From Deltaproteobacteria bacterium (lineage in GTDB: Bacteria > Myxococcota_A > Polyangia > Haliangiales > Haliangiaceae): 38,682 nt of DNA. The position numbers were made by a program, and so were the translations under genes. Positions 23,144 to 32,430 of this stretch are shown here, piece by piece. The stretch spans positions 1 to 38,682 of the forward strand of contig JAIOQA010000087.1 in assembly GCA_021413675.1 (NCBI GenBank). The letters run 5' to 3'. Positions within the stretch are counted from its first letter, which is position 1. The number at the start of each line of letters is the position of its first letter. Below the pieces are notes generated by a model, which did not search any database, was not told where the DNA came from, and worked only from the letters and a program-made list of their open reading frames with translations.

Positions 23144-24321
23144 GCCGCAGCAAGGCCGCCACGGTCCCGCCGCCCGACAACGTCCGGCGGGCGCTGTCGG
23201 GCCAGATGCTCACGCTCGACGGCGTGCGCGGCATCGCGATCCTGCTGGTGCTCGCGCACAACCTCAACGTGATCGCGGGCCCGCAGTCGCGGCCCGGGCA
23301 CGTCATCGATCTCGTCGACGACCTCGGCTGGGTCGGGGTCCAGCTGTTCTTCGTGCTGTCGGGGTTCCTGATCACCGGCATCCTCCTCGACACCCAGGAC
23401 TCCGACAACTACTACCGCTCGTTCTTCGGGCGGCGCGTGCTGCGCATCTTCCCGCTGTACTACGCGACCCTCACGGTCGCGTTCCTGGTGCTGCCGATCT
23501 TCACGGTCCATCACCCCGACGGCACCCACCAGGTCTGGCTGTGGACGTACCTGTCGAACTGGGCCGAGCCGACGGGGCGGGGGTGCGAGGCGTTCCCGCA
23601 CTTCTGGTCGCTCGCGGTCGAGGAGCAGTTCTACCTGGTGTGGCCGTTCGTGGTGCGCGCCCTCAACCGCCGCCACCTCGCGATGCTGTGCACCGGGCTG
23701 TTCGTGGCGGCGCTCGCGATCCGCGTCGGATTGCGGCTCGGCGGCGTCGGGCCCGAGCCGGTCTACATGTGGACGATCTGCCGGATGGACGCGCTGGCGG
23801 CGGGCGCGCTGCTCGCGACGCTCCTGCGCATGCCGCGCGCCGCCGAGCTGGTCAAGCGCTGGCGCTGGCCGCTGGGCTGGGCGGCGATCATCATCGCCGT
23901 CGGCGGGTTCGTGATCACGCGCGGCGATCCGCGCACGACCGTCATGTCGCAGACCATCGGCTACACGATCCTCGCGGCGGCGTTCACCGTGCTGGTGTTC
24001 GCGGCGGTGCTCGCGGAGTGCCGCACGCGCGGCGCGCTGCGGGCGTTCCTGCGCTTCCGGCCGCTGCGGATCTTCGGCACGTACAGCTACGGCCTCTACG
24101 TCTTCCACACGCCGCTGCACAAGTTCGTCGCCGAGCCGATCCTCCACCGGTACATCAACCCCGAGGAGGTCGGGGCCAAGGTCGGGACGCTGTACTTCGT
24201 GCTGGCGACCGCGGCGACGCTGGTGCTCGCGGTGCTCTCGTACCACCTGTTCGAGAAGCCGCTGCTCAAGCTCAAGCGCTACTTCGTCGCCGACAGGAAC
24301 AACGTCGAGGCGCGGCCGTGA
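23140..24321 (+). CDS. OafA/YrhL-type membrane acyltransferase (acyltransferase 3 family)
   Basis: 393 aa with about ten hydrophobic segments. The N-terminal LDGVRGIAILLVLAHNL carries the catalytic His; FFVLSGFLITGIL and FFGRRVLRIFPLYY follow, then HFWSLAVEEQFYLVWPF and, near the end, FGTYSYGLYVFHTPL. These are all family hallmarks. Members O-acylate sugars or lipids at the membrane. The start overlaps the previous stop (ATGA), and its own end overlaps the esterase. It suggests that the operon's product is acylated or exported to the envelope. Confidence 0.92.
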   Translation: MSRSKAATVPPPDNVRRALSGQMLTLDGVRGIAILLVLAHNLNVIAGPQSRPGHVIDLVDDLGWVGVQLFFVLSGFLITGILLDTQDSDNYYRSFFGRRVLRIFPLYYATLTVAFLVLPIFTVHHPDGTHQVWLWTYLSNWAEPTGRGCEAFPHFWSLAVEEQFYLVWPFVVRALNRRHLAMLCTGLFVAALAIRVGLRLGGVGPEPVYMWTICRMDALAAGALLATLLRMPRAAELVKRWRWPLGWAAIIIAVGGFVITRGDPRTTVMSQTIGYTILAAAFTVLVFAAVLAECRTRGALRAFLRFRPLRIFGTYSYGLYVFHTPLHKFVAEPILHRYINPEEVGAKVGTLYFVLATAATLVLAVLSYHLFEKPLLKLKRYFVADRNNVEARP

Positions 24322-25022
24322 TCCCCGAGACCGTGGCCGAGTTCGGTGGGTACACGACCACGATCGTCGGCGAGCCGGCCGGCGCGCGGGTCGCGATGAT
24401 CCTGGTGCACGGCACCGCGATGACGCCGGCGGATCTCGCGCCGTTCGCGCACTCGATGGCGCTGCCCGGGCCGACCTACCTGCCGCTGGGCCCGATCGAC
24501 AGCGAGCTGGTGCCGGGCGTGCCCCAGGGCCGCGCGTGGTGGCCGACCGATGCCGCCGAGCGCCTCGCGTGCCTGGCCCAGGGCGCGCGCGATCTCGCCG
24601 ACACCCACCCGGTCGGGCTCGAGGCCGCGCGCGCGCGCTTCGACGGTCTGCTCGACGCCGTGCTCGCGACGGGCGTGCCGACGATCGTCGTCGGGTTCTC
24701 GGCGGGCGGCATGCTCGCGTTCGACGCGCTCGTGCACCGCGCGCGGCCGATCGCGGCGCTCGCGCTCCTGTCGTCGTGCCGGATCGGCGCGGCCGCCCAC
24801 GCCGCGCTCCTGCCGCAGCGGCCGCTGGCGGGCGTGCCCACGCTCATCAGCCACGGCGACGCCGACGACGATCTCGCGTTCTTCGCCGGGGAGGCGCTGC
24901 GCGACGCGGCGATCGCCGCGGGCGCCGACGTCACCTGGCTGCCGTTCGCCGGTGGCCACCAGGTGCCGCTCGTGGTCTGGCGACGGCTGCGCAAGCTCGC
25001 GCTCGCGATCGCGCGGCCGTAG
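24318..25022 (+). CDS. Phospholipase/carboxylesterase-family alpha/beta-hydrolase
   Basis: 234 aa from GTG 24318, overlapping the acyltransferase stop. MILVHGTAMTPADLAPFAHSM gives the oxyanion region, the nucleophile Ser is in VVGFSAGGMLAFDAL, the acid in SHGDADDDLAF and the His in GGHQVPL, a complete YpfH-type triad. It is the last gene of the operon. It could release or proofread acyl groups. Confidence 0.88.
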   Translation: MIPETVAEFGGYTTTIVGEPAGARVAMILVHGTAMTPADLAPFAHSMALPGPTYLPLGPIDSELVPGVPQGRAWWPTDAAERLACLAQGARDLADTHPVGLEAARARFDGLLDAVLATGVPTIVVGFSAGGMLAFDALVHRARPIAALALLSSCRIGAAAHAALLPQRPLAGVPTLISHGDADDDLAFFAGEALRDAAIAAGADVTWLPFAGGHQVPLVVWRRLRKLALAIARP

Positions 25023-25032
25023 CGGGGCGACG

Positions 25033-25133
25033 CTCAGGTCGTCGTCTGCGCCGGCACCGGCGCCGGCGTCGACTTCACGCCGACCGCGCCTTCGATCCGC
25101 TGCAGGCGGCCGAGCATGTCCTCGCGCATCTCG
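25033..25133 (-). pseudogene. Duplicated 3'-end fragment of the cNMP-binding/DUF1003 gene
   Basis: These 101 bp repeat 25256-25356 in the same orientation with only three mismatches (97% identity, all C/G or C/T). On the reverse strand it encodes the last 32 or so residues of the neighbouring gene, with a Pro-to-Ala change near the end and the same stop codon. The copies are 223 bp apart. It has no start of its own and is a truncated duplicate. Confidence 0.9.
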
Positions 25134-25143
25134 GACGATCCAT

Positions 25144-25215
25144 GGGGACGTGCCCGTCCCCTCTGGCGGGGGCAAGCCCCGCCATTCACCCAAGGCCGTG
25201 CGTCATCGCACGGCC
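25144..25215. repeat. Array of three perfect hairpins between the duplicated gene ends
   Basis: Hairpin 1 (25144-25161): GGGGACG-TGCC-CGTCCCC. Hairpin 2 (25164-25184): TGGCGGGG-N5-CCCCGCCA. Hairpin 3 (25194-25215): GGCCGTGCG-TCAT-CGCACGGCC. All arms pair perfectly. There is no T-run, so an ordinary intrinsic terminator is unlikely, though it could end the operon's transcript. It sits between direct repeats of a gene end, as an inserted element would. Confidence 0.8.
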
Positions 25216-25256
25216 CAGGTTCAGTTCGTCGTCGCGCGGCTCGGGCGCGGTGTGCC

Positions 25257-26132
25257 TCAGGTCGTCGTCTGCGGCGGCACCGGCGCCGGGGTCGACTTCA
25301 CGCCGACCGCGCCCTCGATCCGCTGCAGGCGGCCGAGCATGTCCTCGCGCATCTCGTCGATCTTCTCGTGCAGATGCGCGACCTCGAGCTCGGCCTTCAC
25401 GTTGATCTCGTACTCGATGTCGGTGCGCACGCGATCGCGCGCCGACTGGCGGTTGGAGCTGAACAGCAGCAGCGTCGACAGGATGATGGCCTCGAGCGAG
25501 ACCGCCATCGTCAGCAGGCCGAACGGGTACTCGTCGAACGGCTTGGGCAAGGACAGGTTGAGCCCGATCCACAGCGCGAACATGCCGACGTGCAGCACCA
25601 GGAACGAGATCGAGCCCGAGAAGTTGGCGACGGCGTCGGCGACGCGGAGCACGATGCCGCCGCGATCGGCCTCGATCTCCTCGTTGGCGTTGCGGGCGAC
25701 CCGCGTGCGCAGCAGCATGTCGGCCTTGCGGGTCATCGCGCCCATCGCGCCGAGCATGTGCAGCGCCGCCTCGGGCCGCTTGGTCACGAGCAACAGCAGG
25801 TCCTCGCGATCGAGCTCGATCAGCTCCGAGTCCTCGGCCGCGATCGCCGAGGCCGAGCGCGGGCCGGCGTCGAGCATCGCCAGCTCGCCGAAGACGTCGC
25901 CGGGGCGGGCCTCGGTCAGCGTGATCTTCTGACCGGCGTGGTCCTTGATGAAGATCTCGACCTCGCCCTTCGAGACGATGTACATCGCGTGGCCCGGGTC
26001 GCCGGTGCGGAACAGCATCTCGCCCTTGGTCAGCGATCGCCGGTCCACGACCTCGGCCAGCAGCTTGGCCTCGTCGGCGTCCAGGGACTGGAACAGCGGG
26101 ATCTCCGACAGGAGCTCGAGGTCTGCGGCCAT
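25257..26132 (-). CDS. Cyclic-nucleotide-binding domain plus DUF1003 membrane protein
   Basis: 291 aa. Residues about 8-125 form a cNMP-binding domain with the phosphate-binding cassette FGELAMLDAGPRSASA. The rest is DUF1003: two TM segments (FLVLHVGMFALWIGLNL and FGLLTMAVSLEAIILSTLLLFS) followed by NRQSARDRVRTDIEYEINVKAELEVAHLHEKI, a coiled-coil-like helix. The final Arg residue in the binding cassette is present, so nucleotide binding is plausible. A TAGCGT -10 box lies 7 nt before the ATG. The 3' 101 bp are duplicated downstream. It is followed upstream by a PP2C phosphatase that also has a cNMP-like domain. Confidence 0.9.
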   Translation of the reverse strand: MAADLELLSEIPLFQSLDADEAKLLAEVVDRRSLTKGEMLFRTGDPGHAMYIVSKGEVEIFIKDHAGQKITLTEARPGDVFGELAMLDAGPRSASAIAAEDSELIELDREDLLLLVTKRPEAALHMLGAMGAMTRKADMLLRTRVARNANEEIEADRGGIVLRVADAVANFSGSISFLVLHVGMFALWIGLNLSLPKPFDEYPFGLLTMAVSLEAIILSTLLLFSSNRQSARDRVRTDIEYEINVKAELEVAHLHEKIDEMREDMLGRLQRIEGAVGVKSTPAPVPPQTTT

Positions 26133-26139
26133 GGTGTCT

Positions 26140-26145
26140 ACGCTA
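26140..26145 (-). promoter_or_regulatory. -10 box TAGCGT, leaderless type
   Basis: TAGCGT on the reverse strand lies exactly 7 nt before the ATG at 26132, the same spacing as at 10760 and 34820. No Shine-Dalgarno precedes this ATG. Confidence 0.4.
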
Positions 26146-26213
26146 CCGCAAGGCCCGGGTCCGCCTCCACGCGCGACGCGAGATTCCCTGATCCCGCGGG
26201 TCGGGTTCGCGGC

Positions 26214-27419
26214 TCACGTCGAGCCGAGCAGGTTCGCGAGCGCGCCGAACAGCGGCTCGGCGAGGTCGCCGTCGTCGATCGTGAGCTCGGCGAAGTCGTC
26301 GCGGCGGAACGCCAGCGCGCGGATCGTGCCGCGCGGCTGCGCGAGGTGATCCTTGTCGATCGACGGGCGCTCGGGCAGGAGCGACTCGGGGTAGACGAGG
26401 TCGCCGGGGCCCTGGACCTGGCCGTCGCGCTCGACCTGGCCGTCGAGGATGAGCCAGGCGACGCGGTCGCCGAGGGTCGCCGCCGGCACGCGCTCCTCGG
26501 GCCCGAGCTCGCGCTCGGTCGCGATCCGCAGCGCGCGCAGCCGCTGGGCGGCGGACAGCCCGCCGAGGAACCGGCTCTTCGCGAGGCACGCGTTGTCGCG
26601 CTCGCGGCGCTCGGGCGGGACGCGGATCGTGCCGACCTCGAGCACCTTGATGACGATCGCGGTGGCGTTGTCGGCGCCGCCGCGCTCGAGCGCGAGCTCG
26701 ACCAGCTTCTGCGCGGCGCGGCCCGGGCTGGGCTGCGAGCTCAGCACCGCGCCGACCTCGGGCTCGGTCACGTACTCGCTGATGCCGTCGGAGCAGAGCA
26801 GGAAGCGATCGCCGGGATCGAGCGGCAGCACGAAGGTCGGCACGGTCGTGCGGTCGCCGATCCCGAGCGCGTTGGTGAGCACGCCCTTCCAGCGCGACTC
26901 CTCGCCGCCACCGGCGCCGACGTCGATGCCGGCCGCGGCCAGGCGCGCGAGCAGCGTGTGGTCCTCGGTCAGCTGGATCGCGATGCCGTCGCGCACCAGG
27001 TACGCGCGCGAGTCACCGGCGTGCGCGAAGACCGCGGCGCCGCCGGCGATGAGGCAGCCGACGAAGGTCGTGCCCATCCCGCGCTTCTTGGGATCGGCGT
27101 GGGCCTCGGCGATGATCTGGCTGTGCGCCGCGTACACGCCGCGCCGGATCGTGTCGATCAGCGCCTTCTTGGCGTCCGGGGTCGCGCCCTGGGCAAAGCG
27201 TCGGGCCGCGGCCTGGACCTCGCGCCCGCCCCAGCGCTCGCGCACGACCCGCGATGCCAGCCCGCTCGCGACCTCGCCGGCGGCGTGGCCGCCCATGCCG
27301 TCGCAGACCGCGAACAGCCCGAGGTCGATGTCGACGACGTGCGCGTCCTCGTTGTGCTCGCGGACGTTGCCGACGTGGGTCGCGGCGCTCGCGACGACGG
27401 TGGTCGTGTGCTCGCTCAC
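26214..27419 (-). CDS. PP2C-type Ser/Thr protein phosphatase with C-terminal cNMP-binding-like domain
   Basis: 401 aa from GTG 27419. The PP2C domain covers about 1-265 with all metal-binding motifs: EHNEDA (21-26), DGMGGH (40-45), HAGDSRAY, CSDGISEYV and GGADNATAIV. The C-terminal 125 residues look like a degenerate cyclic-nucleotide-binding fold (FLGGLSAAQRLRAL, then WLILDGQVERDGQVQGPGDLVYPE, then FRRDDFAELTIDDGDLAEPLF) that lacks the RSA cassette. It probably reverses phosphorylation by Hanks-type kinases such as the one at 35292. A TGTGAGAAT sequence 9 nt upstream resembles an extended -10. Confidence 0.9.
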   Translation of the reverse strand: MSEHTTTVVASAATHVGNVREHNEDAHVVDIDLGLFAVCDGMGGHAAGEVASGLASRVVRERWGGREVQAAARRFAQGATPDAKKALIDTIRRGVYAAHSQIIAEAHADPKKRGMGTTFVGCLIAGGAAVFAHAGDSRAYLVRDGIAIQLTEDHTLLARLAAAGIDVGAGGGEESRWKGVLTNALGIGDRTTVPTFVLPLDPGDRFLLCSDGISEYVTEPEVGAVLSSQPSPGRAAQKLVELALERGGADNATAIVIKVLEVGTIRVPPERRERDNACLAKSRFLGGLSAAQRLRALRIATERELGPEERVPAATLGDRVAWLILDGQVERDGQVQGPGDLVYPESLLPERPSIDKDHLAQPRGTIRALAFRRDDFAELTIDDGDLAEPLFGALANLLGST

Positions 27420-27464
27420 CCGGCTCCGATTCTCACACGATTCGCGGGCGCTGTGCGGGCGGGA

Positions 27465-28427
27465 TCACAGCCAGCGCGCCTTGATCCACCACAGCAGGCC
27501 GGCTGGCACGACCACCATCGAGGCGAGCATCGCCCACATCCAGCGATCGTCACCCATCGGCAGCCCCGTGAAGTTCTGCCCGAAGAACCCGACGATGAAG
27601 CCGAGCGGCAGGAACACCGCCGAGAAGATCGTCAGCCGCTTCATCACCTCGTTGGTGCGCGAGGTCTGGAGCGCCTGGTAGGCGGCGATGATGTTGTGGC
27701 ACTGGTCCGAGACGTCGGCGACGCGCTTGGCCAGCCGCGCGACGTGATCGGCGACGTCGCGCAGGTACTGAGCGGTGCGCGGCGTGATGCGGCTGTCGGG
27801 GTGGCGGTGCAGGGTGCGCACCGTGTCGCGCAACGGCTCCAGCACGCGGGACATCGCCGCCGCCGAGCGCCGGCCCTTGAAGACCGGCGAGAGATCGAGG
27901 ACGACGTGCTCGTGCTCGATGATCCGGGTCTCGAGCTCGTCGAGGACCTCGGCCAGGCGATCGACCAGCGGCTCGGTCGCGTCGACCATCGCGTCGATCT
28001 GCTGGTACAGCGCCCAGCTCGGGCCGCGCTCGAGCACCGCCGGGCTGGCCGCGGCCTTGGCCCAGATGTCGTCGAGCGCCGGCAGCTTGTTGTCGTGGAC
28101 CGTGACCAGGTAGCGCTCGCCGAGGAACGCGTGGACCTCGTGGATCTGGATCTCGTACGGCTGGTCCTTCACCGCCGAGAAGCCGTGGATCACGACGAAC
28201 AGATGATCGTCGTAGTCGTCGACCTTGGACTCGAGGCCATAGTCGGCGCAGTCGGACAGCGCCAGCGAATGGAACCCGAACCGCTCCTTCAACAGCGCGA
28301 GCGCGCCGGGATCGGGCGCGACCAGATCGATCCAGCGCACCGTGCCCTCGGGCGGGAGCGCGACCGCGGCATCGCCGGTCGAAGGGACGAGCTTGCCGTC
28401 GGCGGTGAGATCGAGAACCTCGAACAC
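27465..28427 (-). CDS. CorA-family metal ion transporter with GQN in place of GMN
   Basis: 320 aa from GTG 28427. The N-terminal alpha/beta domain includes HGFSAVKDQPYEIQIHEVHAFLGERYLVTVHD; long helices follow, then TM1 LTIFSAVFLPLGFIVGFFGQNF and TM2 WMWAMLASMVVVPAGLLWWIK. The selectivity loop reads GQN, not the usual GMN, which may alter ion preference. A GTG at 28451 is in frame, but TATGCT (28434-28439) sits 6 nt before GTG 28427, favouring the shorter, leaderless form. Confidence 0.9.
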   Translation of the reverse strand: MFEVLDLTADGKLVPSTGDAAVALPPEGTVRWIDLVAPDPGALALLKERFGFHSLALSDCADYGLESKVDDYDDHLFVVIHGFSAVKDQPYEIQIHEVHAFLGERYLVTVHDNKLPALDDIWAKAAASPAVLERGPSWALYQQIDAMVDATEPLVDRLAEVLDELETRIIEHEHVVLDLSPVFKGRRSAAAMSRVLEPLRDTVRTLHRHPDSRITPRTAQYLRDVADHVARLAKRVADVSDQCHNIIAAYQALQTSRTNEVMKRLTIFSAVFLPLGFIVGFFGQNFTGLPMGDDRWMWAMLASMVVVPAGLLWWIKARWL

Positions 28428-28450
28428 GCCGGCAGCATACTCGGGATCCA

Positions 28451-29155
28451 CTACTCGCTATCGCCGCGAGCCGCGCGCAGCTTGTAGCCGACGTTGCGCA
28501 CGGTCTCGACCAGCGCGCCCGCCGACGCGCCGAGCTTGGCGCGCACGCGCCGCACGTGGATGTCGACGGTGCGGGTGCCACCGGCGTACTCGTAACCCCA
28601 GACGCGCTCGAGCAGCTGGTCGCGCGTGAACACGCGGCCGCGGTGCTGCGCGAGGAAGCGCAGCAGCTCGAACTCCTGGTGGGTCAGATCGACGGTGCGT
28701 CCGGCGAGCCGGACCTCGTAGCCCGCGACGTCGATCACCAGCTCGTCGATCTTGAGGACCTCGTCGGAGCCGAACGTCGCCGTCTTCCAGTCGACCTGGC
28801 GCAGCCGCGCGTAGAGCTCGGCGGGCACCAGCGGCATCAGCACGAAATCGTCGAAGCCGACGGAGAAGTCGAGGGCGGGCAGGCGGGCGACGGTGAGGGC
28901 GACCAGGGCGGGGGTGTCGGCGAGTACCCCCCCGCCGCGCATCTTCTTGACGGCGCGCTGGGCGCGGACGAGATCGTCGCCGGCCTCGATCACGACCAGG
29001 TTCGGAGGCGCGCGCAGGAGCGCTTCCTCGTCGAGCCCACCGAGATCCATGCGGCCGCAAACGACCGCGCATCCGAGGTTGTCCAGCACCGATGCCACCG
29101 ACTCCGGATCGCTCCGGGTGGTGTCCGGCTCGGCGCAAATGACGACTACCTTCAC
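28451..29155 (-). CDS. OmpR/PhoB-type DNA-binding protein with degenerate receiver domain
   Basis: 234 aa from GTG 29155 (GGTGGA just upstream). The C-terminal winged helix (about 135-230) is intact: LTHQEFELLRFLAQHRGRVFTRDQLLERVWGY and RTVDIHVRRVRAKLG, with VRNVGYKL. The N-terminal domain has receiver-like strands, but the phospho-Asp position reads E57 (LVVIEAGDD) and the conserved Lys-Pro reads M107-P108 (DFVLMPLVPAEL). It should not be phosphorylated in the usual way. No kinase gene is adjacent. It is divergent from clpX over 125 bp. Confidence 0.88.
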   Translation of the reverse strand: MKVVVICAEPDTTRSDPESVASVLDNLGCAVVCGRMDLGGLDEEALLRAPPNLVVIEAGDDLVRAQRAVKKMRGGGVLADTPALVALTVARLPALDFSVGFDDFVLMPLVPAELYARLRQVDWKTATFGSDEVLKIDELVIDVAGYEVRLAGRTVDLTHQEFELLRFLAQHRGRVFTRDQLLERVWGYEYAGGTRTVDIHVRRVRAKLGASAGALVETVRNVGYKLRAARGDSE

Positions 29156-29280
29156 TCCACCATCTGTCCAGGGATGACCCGGCGCGTCAAGCCGTCCTCG
29201 CATGACCCGTGCTCACGAAGCGGGATCGCAGGGTCACGGCTGTTGCCAGGAGGCTGGCGTATGTAAGAATCGGGTCTCAG

Positions 29281-30434
<1,154 letters not shown>

Positions 30435-30456
30435 TCGCGTAGCCTTCACGCGACGG

Positions 30457-30481
30457 AACGGGCGGGGAGATCCCGCCCGTT
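30457..30481. terminator. Bidirectional hairpin terminator between convergent genes
   Basis: AACGGGCGGG-N5-CCCGCCCGTT, a perfect 10-bp stem, lies between the clpX end and the end of the convergent gene at 30493. A moderately T-containing TTGCTCGTTT follows on the plus strand. Confidence 0.75.
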
Positions 30482-30492
30482 GCTCGTTTCGG

Positions 30493-30789
30493 TTACCCGG
30501 CCGCGAGCCAGTAGGCGTCGATCGCGACCAGCGCCGCGATCGCGCCCGCCCGCGCGATCGCCGCGCCGCGGCCCGGCAGCCGCGCGAGCCACACCAGGCC
30601 GAACGCGGTCAGCGCGAGCTTGACCATCGCGAAGGCCCACGGCGTCGCCAGCAGCGGCGCGAGCACCGGGTTCAGCTCGTCGAAGTGGCCGGCGTGGACA
30701 AGGCTCGCGTGCGCGTCGATGGCGGACAGGCCGAGGCCCGCCACGACGAAGCCGATCGCGCGCGACGCGCTGGCGTCATCGGCGCTCAC
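30493..30789 (-). CDS. Small three-TM membrane protein (DUF5658-like)
   Basis: 98 aa from GTG 30789, which overlaps the stop of the upstream gene (GTGA). Three hydrophobic stretches: [19 protein letters not shown] (11-29), [17 protein letters not shown] (53-69) and [19 protein letters not shown] (78-96). The '[18 protein letters not shown]' segment after TM1 resembles DUF5658 proteins, which carry a D-A-x-x-T/S and N-P motif. Coupled to the secreted protein gene before it. Function unknown. Confidence 0.65.
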   Translation of the reverse strand: MSADDASASRAIGFVVAGLGLSAIDAHASLVHAGHFDELNPVLAPLLATPWAFAMVKLALTAFGLVWLARLPGRGAAIARAGAIAALVAIDAYWLAAG

Positions 30790-32303
30790 CGCTTGGGCGC
30801 GTTGCAGATGACCGCGTGACCGCCGGACTGCTCGCACTGGTACAGGGTCGCGGTCGTGCCGATCGAGCAGCAGACGGAGGCGCACTCGCCGACCGCCAGC
30901 TCCTTCGCGCAGGTGCCCGGCGCCGTGACGTACGCGTCCGCCTCGCCGAGGCAGCAGACCTGGTCGCTGCTGCCGCCGCCGATCGGCGCCTCGCCCGGCG
31001 CGGGCGGGACCTTCTCCGAGTACGTCCGGCCGGTCTTCCAGTTGAAGTCGTCGAAGCGCTGCGAATAGGCGAGGGCGCGGATACGGGCGGCCTTGCACTG
31101 GGCGTCGGTGAGCTTGCGGTTCTTCCAGGTCACGAAGCTGGGGCCAGGGCCCATCAAGTTGCCATCGACCGGCAAGCCCGTCTGCGGATCGGTCTCCTGG
31201 TCGAGGCCGAGGGCGCGGCCGAGCTCGTGCGCAGTCTGGGTCAAGGGCCGAACAACCGCGATCTCGACCTGGTTGCTGCCAATGGGGGTGGCAGCGAAGC
31301 CCTTGCACGACTGCGCATCACCGTACGAGACATAGAGCGGCTGCAGGTCTTTGATGATGTAGTCGCGCAGCGCCGGGGTTCCGGCGAGCTCTTTGCTCAG
31401 CGCCGCGATCGGGTCCCCGAAGACGTTCGCCGAACACTTGTTGACCCAGTTCTTGTCGAGCGTGCCGACGAAGTAGCCGACCTCCTGGAACTGGATGCCG
31501 CACTGGGTCCACACCTCGTCGGGCGGCAACTCATCAGCGTCGACCGACCGTGAATTCACCTGCGTGTCGATATCCGCGGCCAAGAGCTGGTTCGCGCTCC
31601 CCAGCGCCAGCGGCGTCATCTTGGTGCCGTCGGTGCGCCAGTACGGGGTCGGCGATGCCTGCGAGTCGATCGACAGCTGGTTGAAGTCGAACATGTTGCG
31701 CGCCCCGTAGACCTGGTCGACCACCGACACCACCGGGGTCGGGTTCGAGGGCTGGTACCAGAGGCCGACCACGACCGGCACCACGAGCACGTCATCGGCG
31801 AGCTTGACGTAGGTGGCGTTCTTCAATCCGAATTGGTCGCCGCCCGCGTCCTGCCCAGTGAGGCTCAGCGCGTAGGTGTTGCCGTGAACCAGCACGCCCG
31901 CGCGTCCCCCGACATCGGCGATGCCGGGACCATGGAAGAAGTCGGTGGGGAGGATCTGGGAGTTCTGGAAGACGAAGTGCCAGCCGTGCTCGCGCAGCTC
32001 GTCGATCGTGAAGTGACCGCCAAAGCTCGTCCAGGCGCCGTTGTCCAGGAACGGGGTCAAGGGCTGCCCCTTCACCGTGGCGTCCTTGAACTCGAGCTGG
32101 CCGCCGAACGCGAGGTTGTCGCGCTGGACGATGACCGGGTCCGCGTAGGTTCCGGCGCCGGTGGTGCCCGGGGCGACATCCGGTGGATGGACCCCGAGGC
32201 ACGCATTGGGCGCCCCGAGCGAGAGCCCGACGAGGCAGGAAGCGCCGAGGAGGGCGGTGGTGCGCGTGCGGACGCGCGGAGTTCGAACCGTGGATTGGGT
32301 CAT
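30786..32303 (-). CDS. Secreted metzincin-like protein with degenerate zinc site
   Basis: 505 aa from ATG 32303 (a GTG at 32324 is in frame). A basic N-terminus and hydrophobic stretch [16 protein letters not shown] form a signal peptide. At about residue 370 the motif reads [12 protein letters not shown], where active metzincins have HELGHALGLDHE: the second His is Arg and the third is Gln. The C-terminal 60 residues are Cys-rich ([26 protein letters not shown]). The rest has no clear match. It could be a protease-derived binding protein or use altered metal ligands. A membrane protein is translationally coupled after it. Confidence 0.75.
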   Translation of the reverse strand: MTQSTVRTPRVRTRTTALLGASCLVGLSLGAPNACLGVHPPDVAPGTTGAGTYADPVIVQRDNLAFGGQLEFKDATVKGQPLTPFLDNGAWTSFGGHFTIDELREHGWHFVFQNSQILPTDFFHGPGIADVGGRAGVLVHGNTYALSLTGQDAGGDQFGLKNATYVKLADDVLVVPVVVGLWYQPSNPTPVVSVVDQVYGARNMFDFNQLSIDSQASPTPYWRTDGTKMTPLALGSANQLLAADIDTQVNSRSVDADELPPDEVWTQCGIQFQEVGYFVGTLDKNWVNKCSANVFGDPIAALSKELAGTPALRDYIIKDLQPLYVSYGDAQSCKGFAATPIGSNQVEIAVVRPLTQTAHELGRALGLDQETDPQTGLPVDGNLMGPGPSFVTWKNRKLTDAQCKAARIRALAYSQRFDDFNWKTGRTYSEKVPPAPGEAPIGGGSSDQVCCLGEADAYVTAPGTCAKELAVGECASVCCSIGTTATLYQCEQSGGHAVICNAPKR

Positions 32304-32430
32304 CTGCGGGGAGACCGCCGCCACGATGCGATGTGACCCCTGATGCGACGAGCGCGATCCGCGCTGTGACCGGCGCTGCGCTCGCGCCGCGCTGGCGCGA
32401 ATCGGGTTCCCAGTTCGCGCGCGCTGCGTG

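Noticed and set aside
25144..25215. Ordinary intrinsic terminator
   Set aside because: Three stems and no T-run; termination may still occur, but the flanking duplicated gene end points to an inserted element.
25116..28487. 1123-codon forward open frame
   Set aside because: It runs antisense through three well-supported reverse genes (cNMP/DUF1003, PP2C, CorA) and has low-complexity Arg/Asp/Leu composition.
30435..30819. Extended C-terminal domain of ClpX
   Set aside because: The 130 extra residues are low-complexity, overlap a terminator and two reverse genes, and result from the frameshift near 30388-30393.
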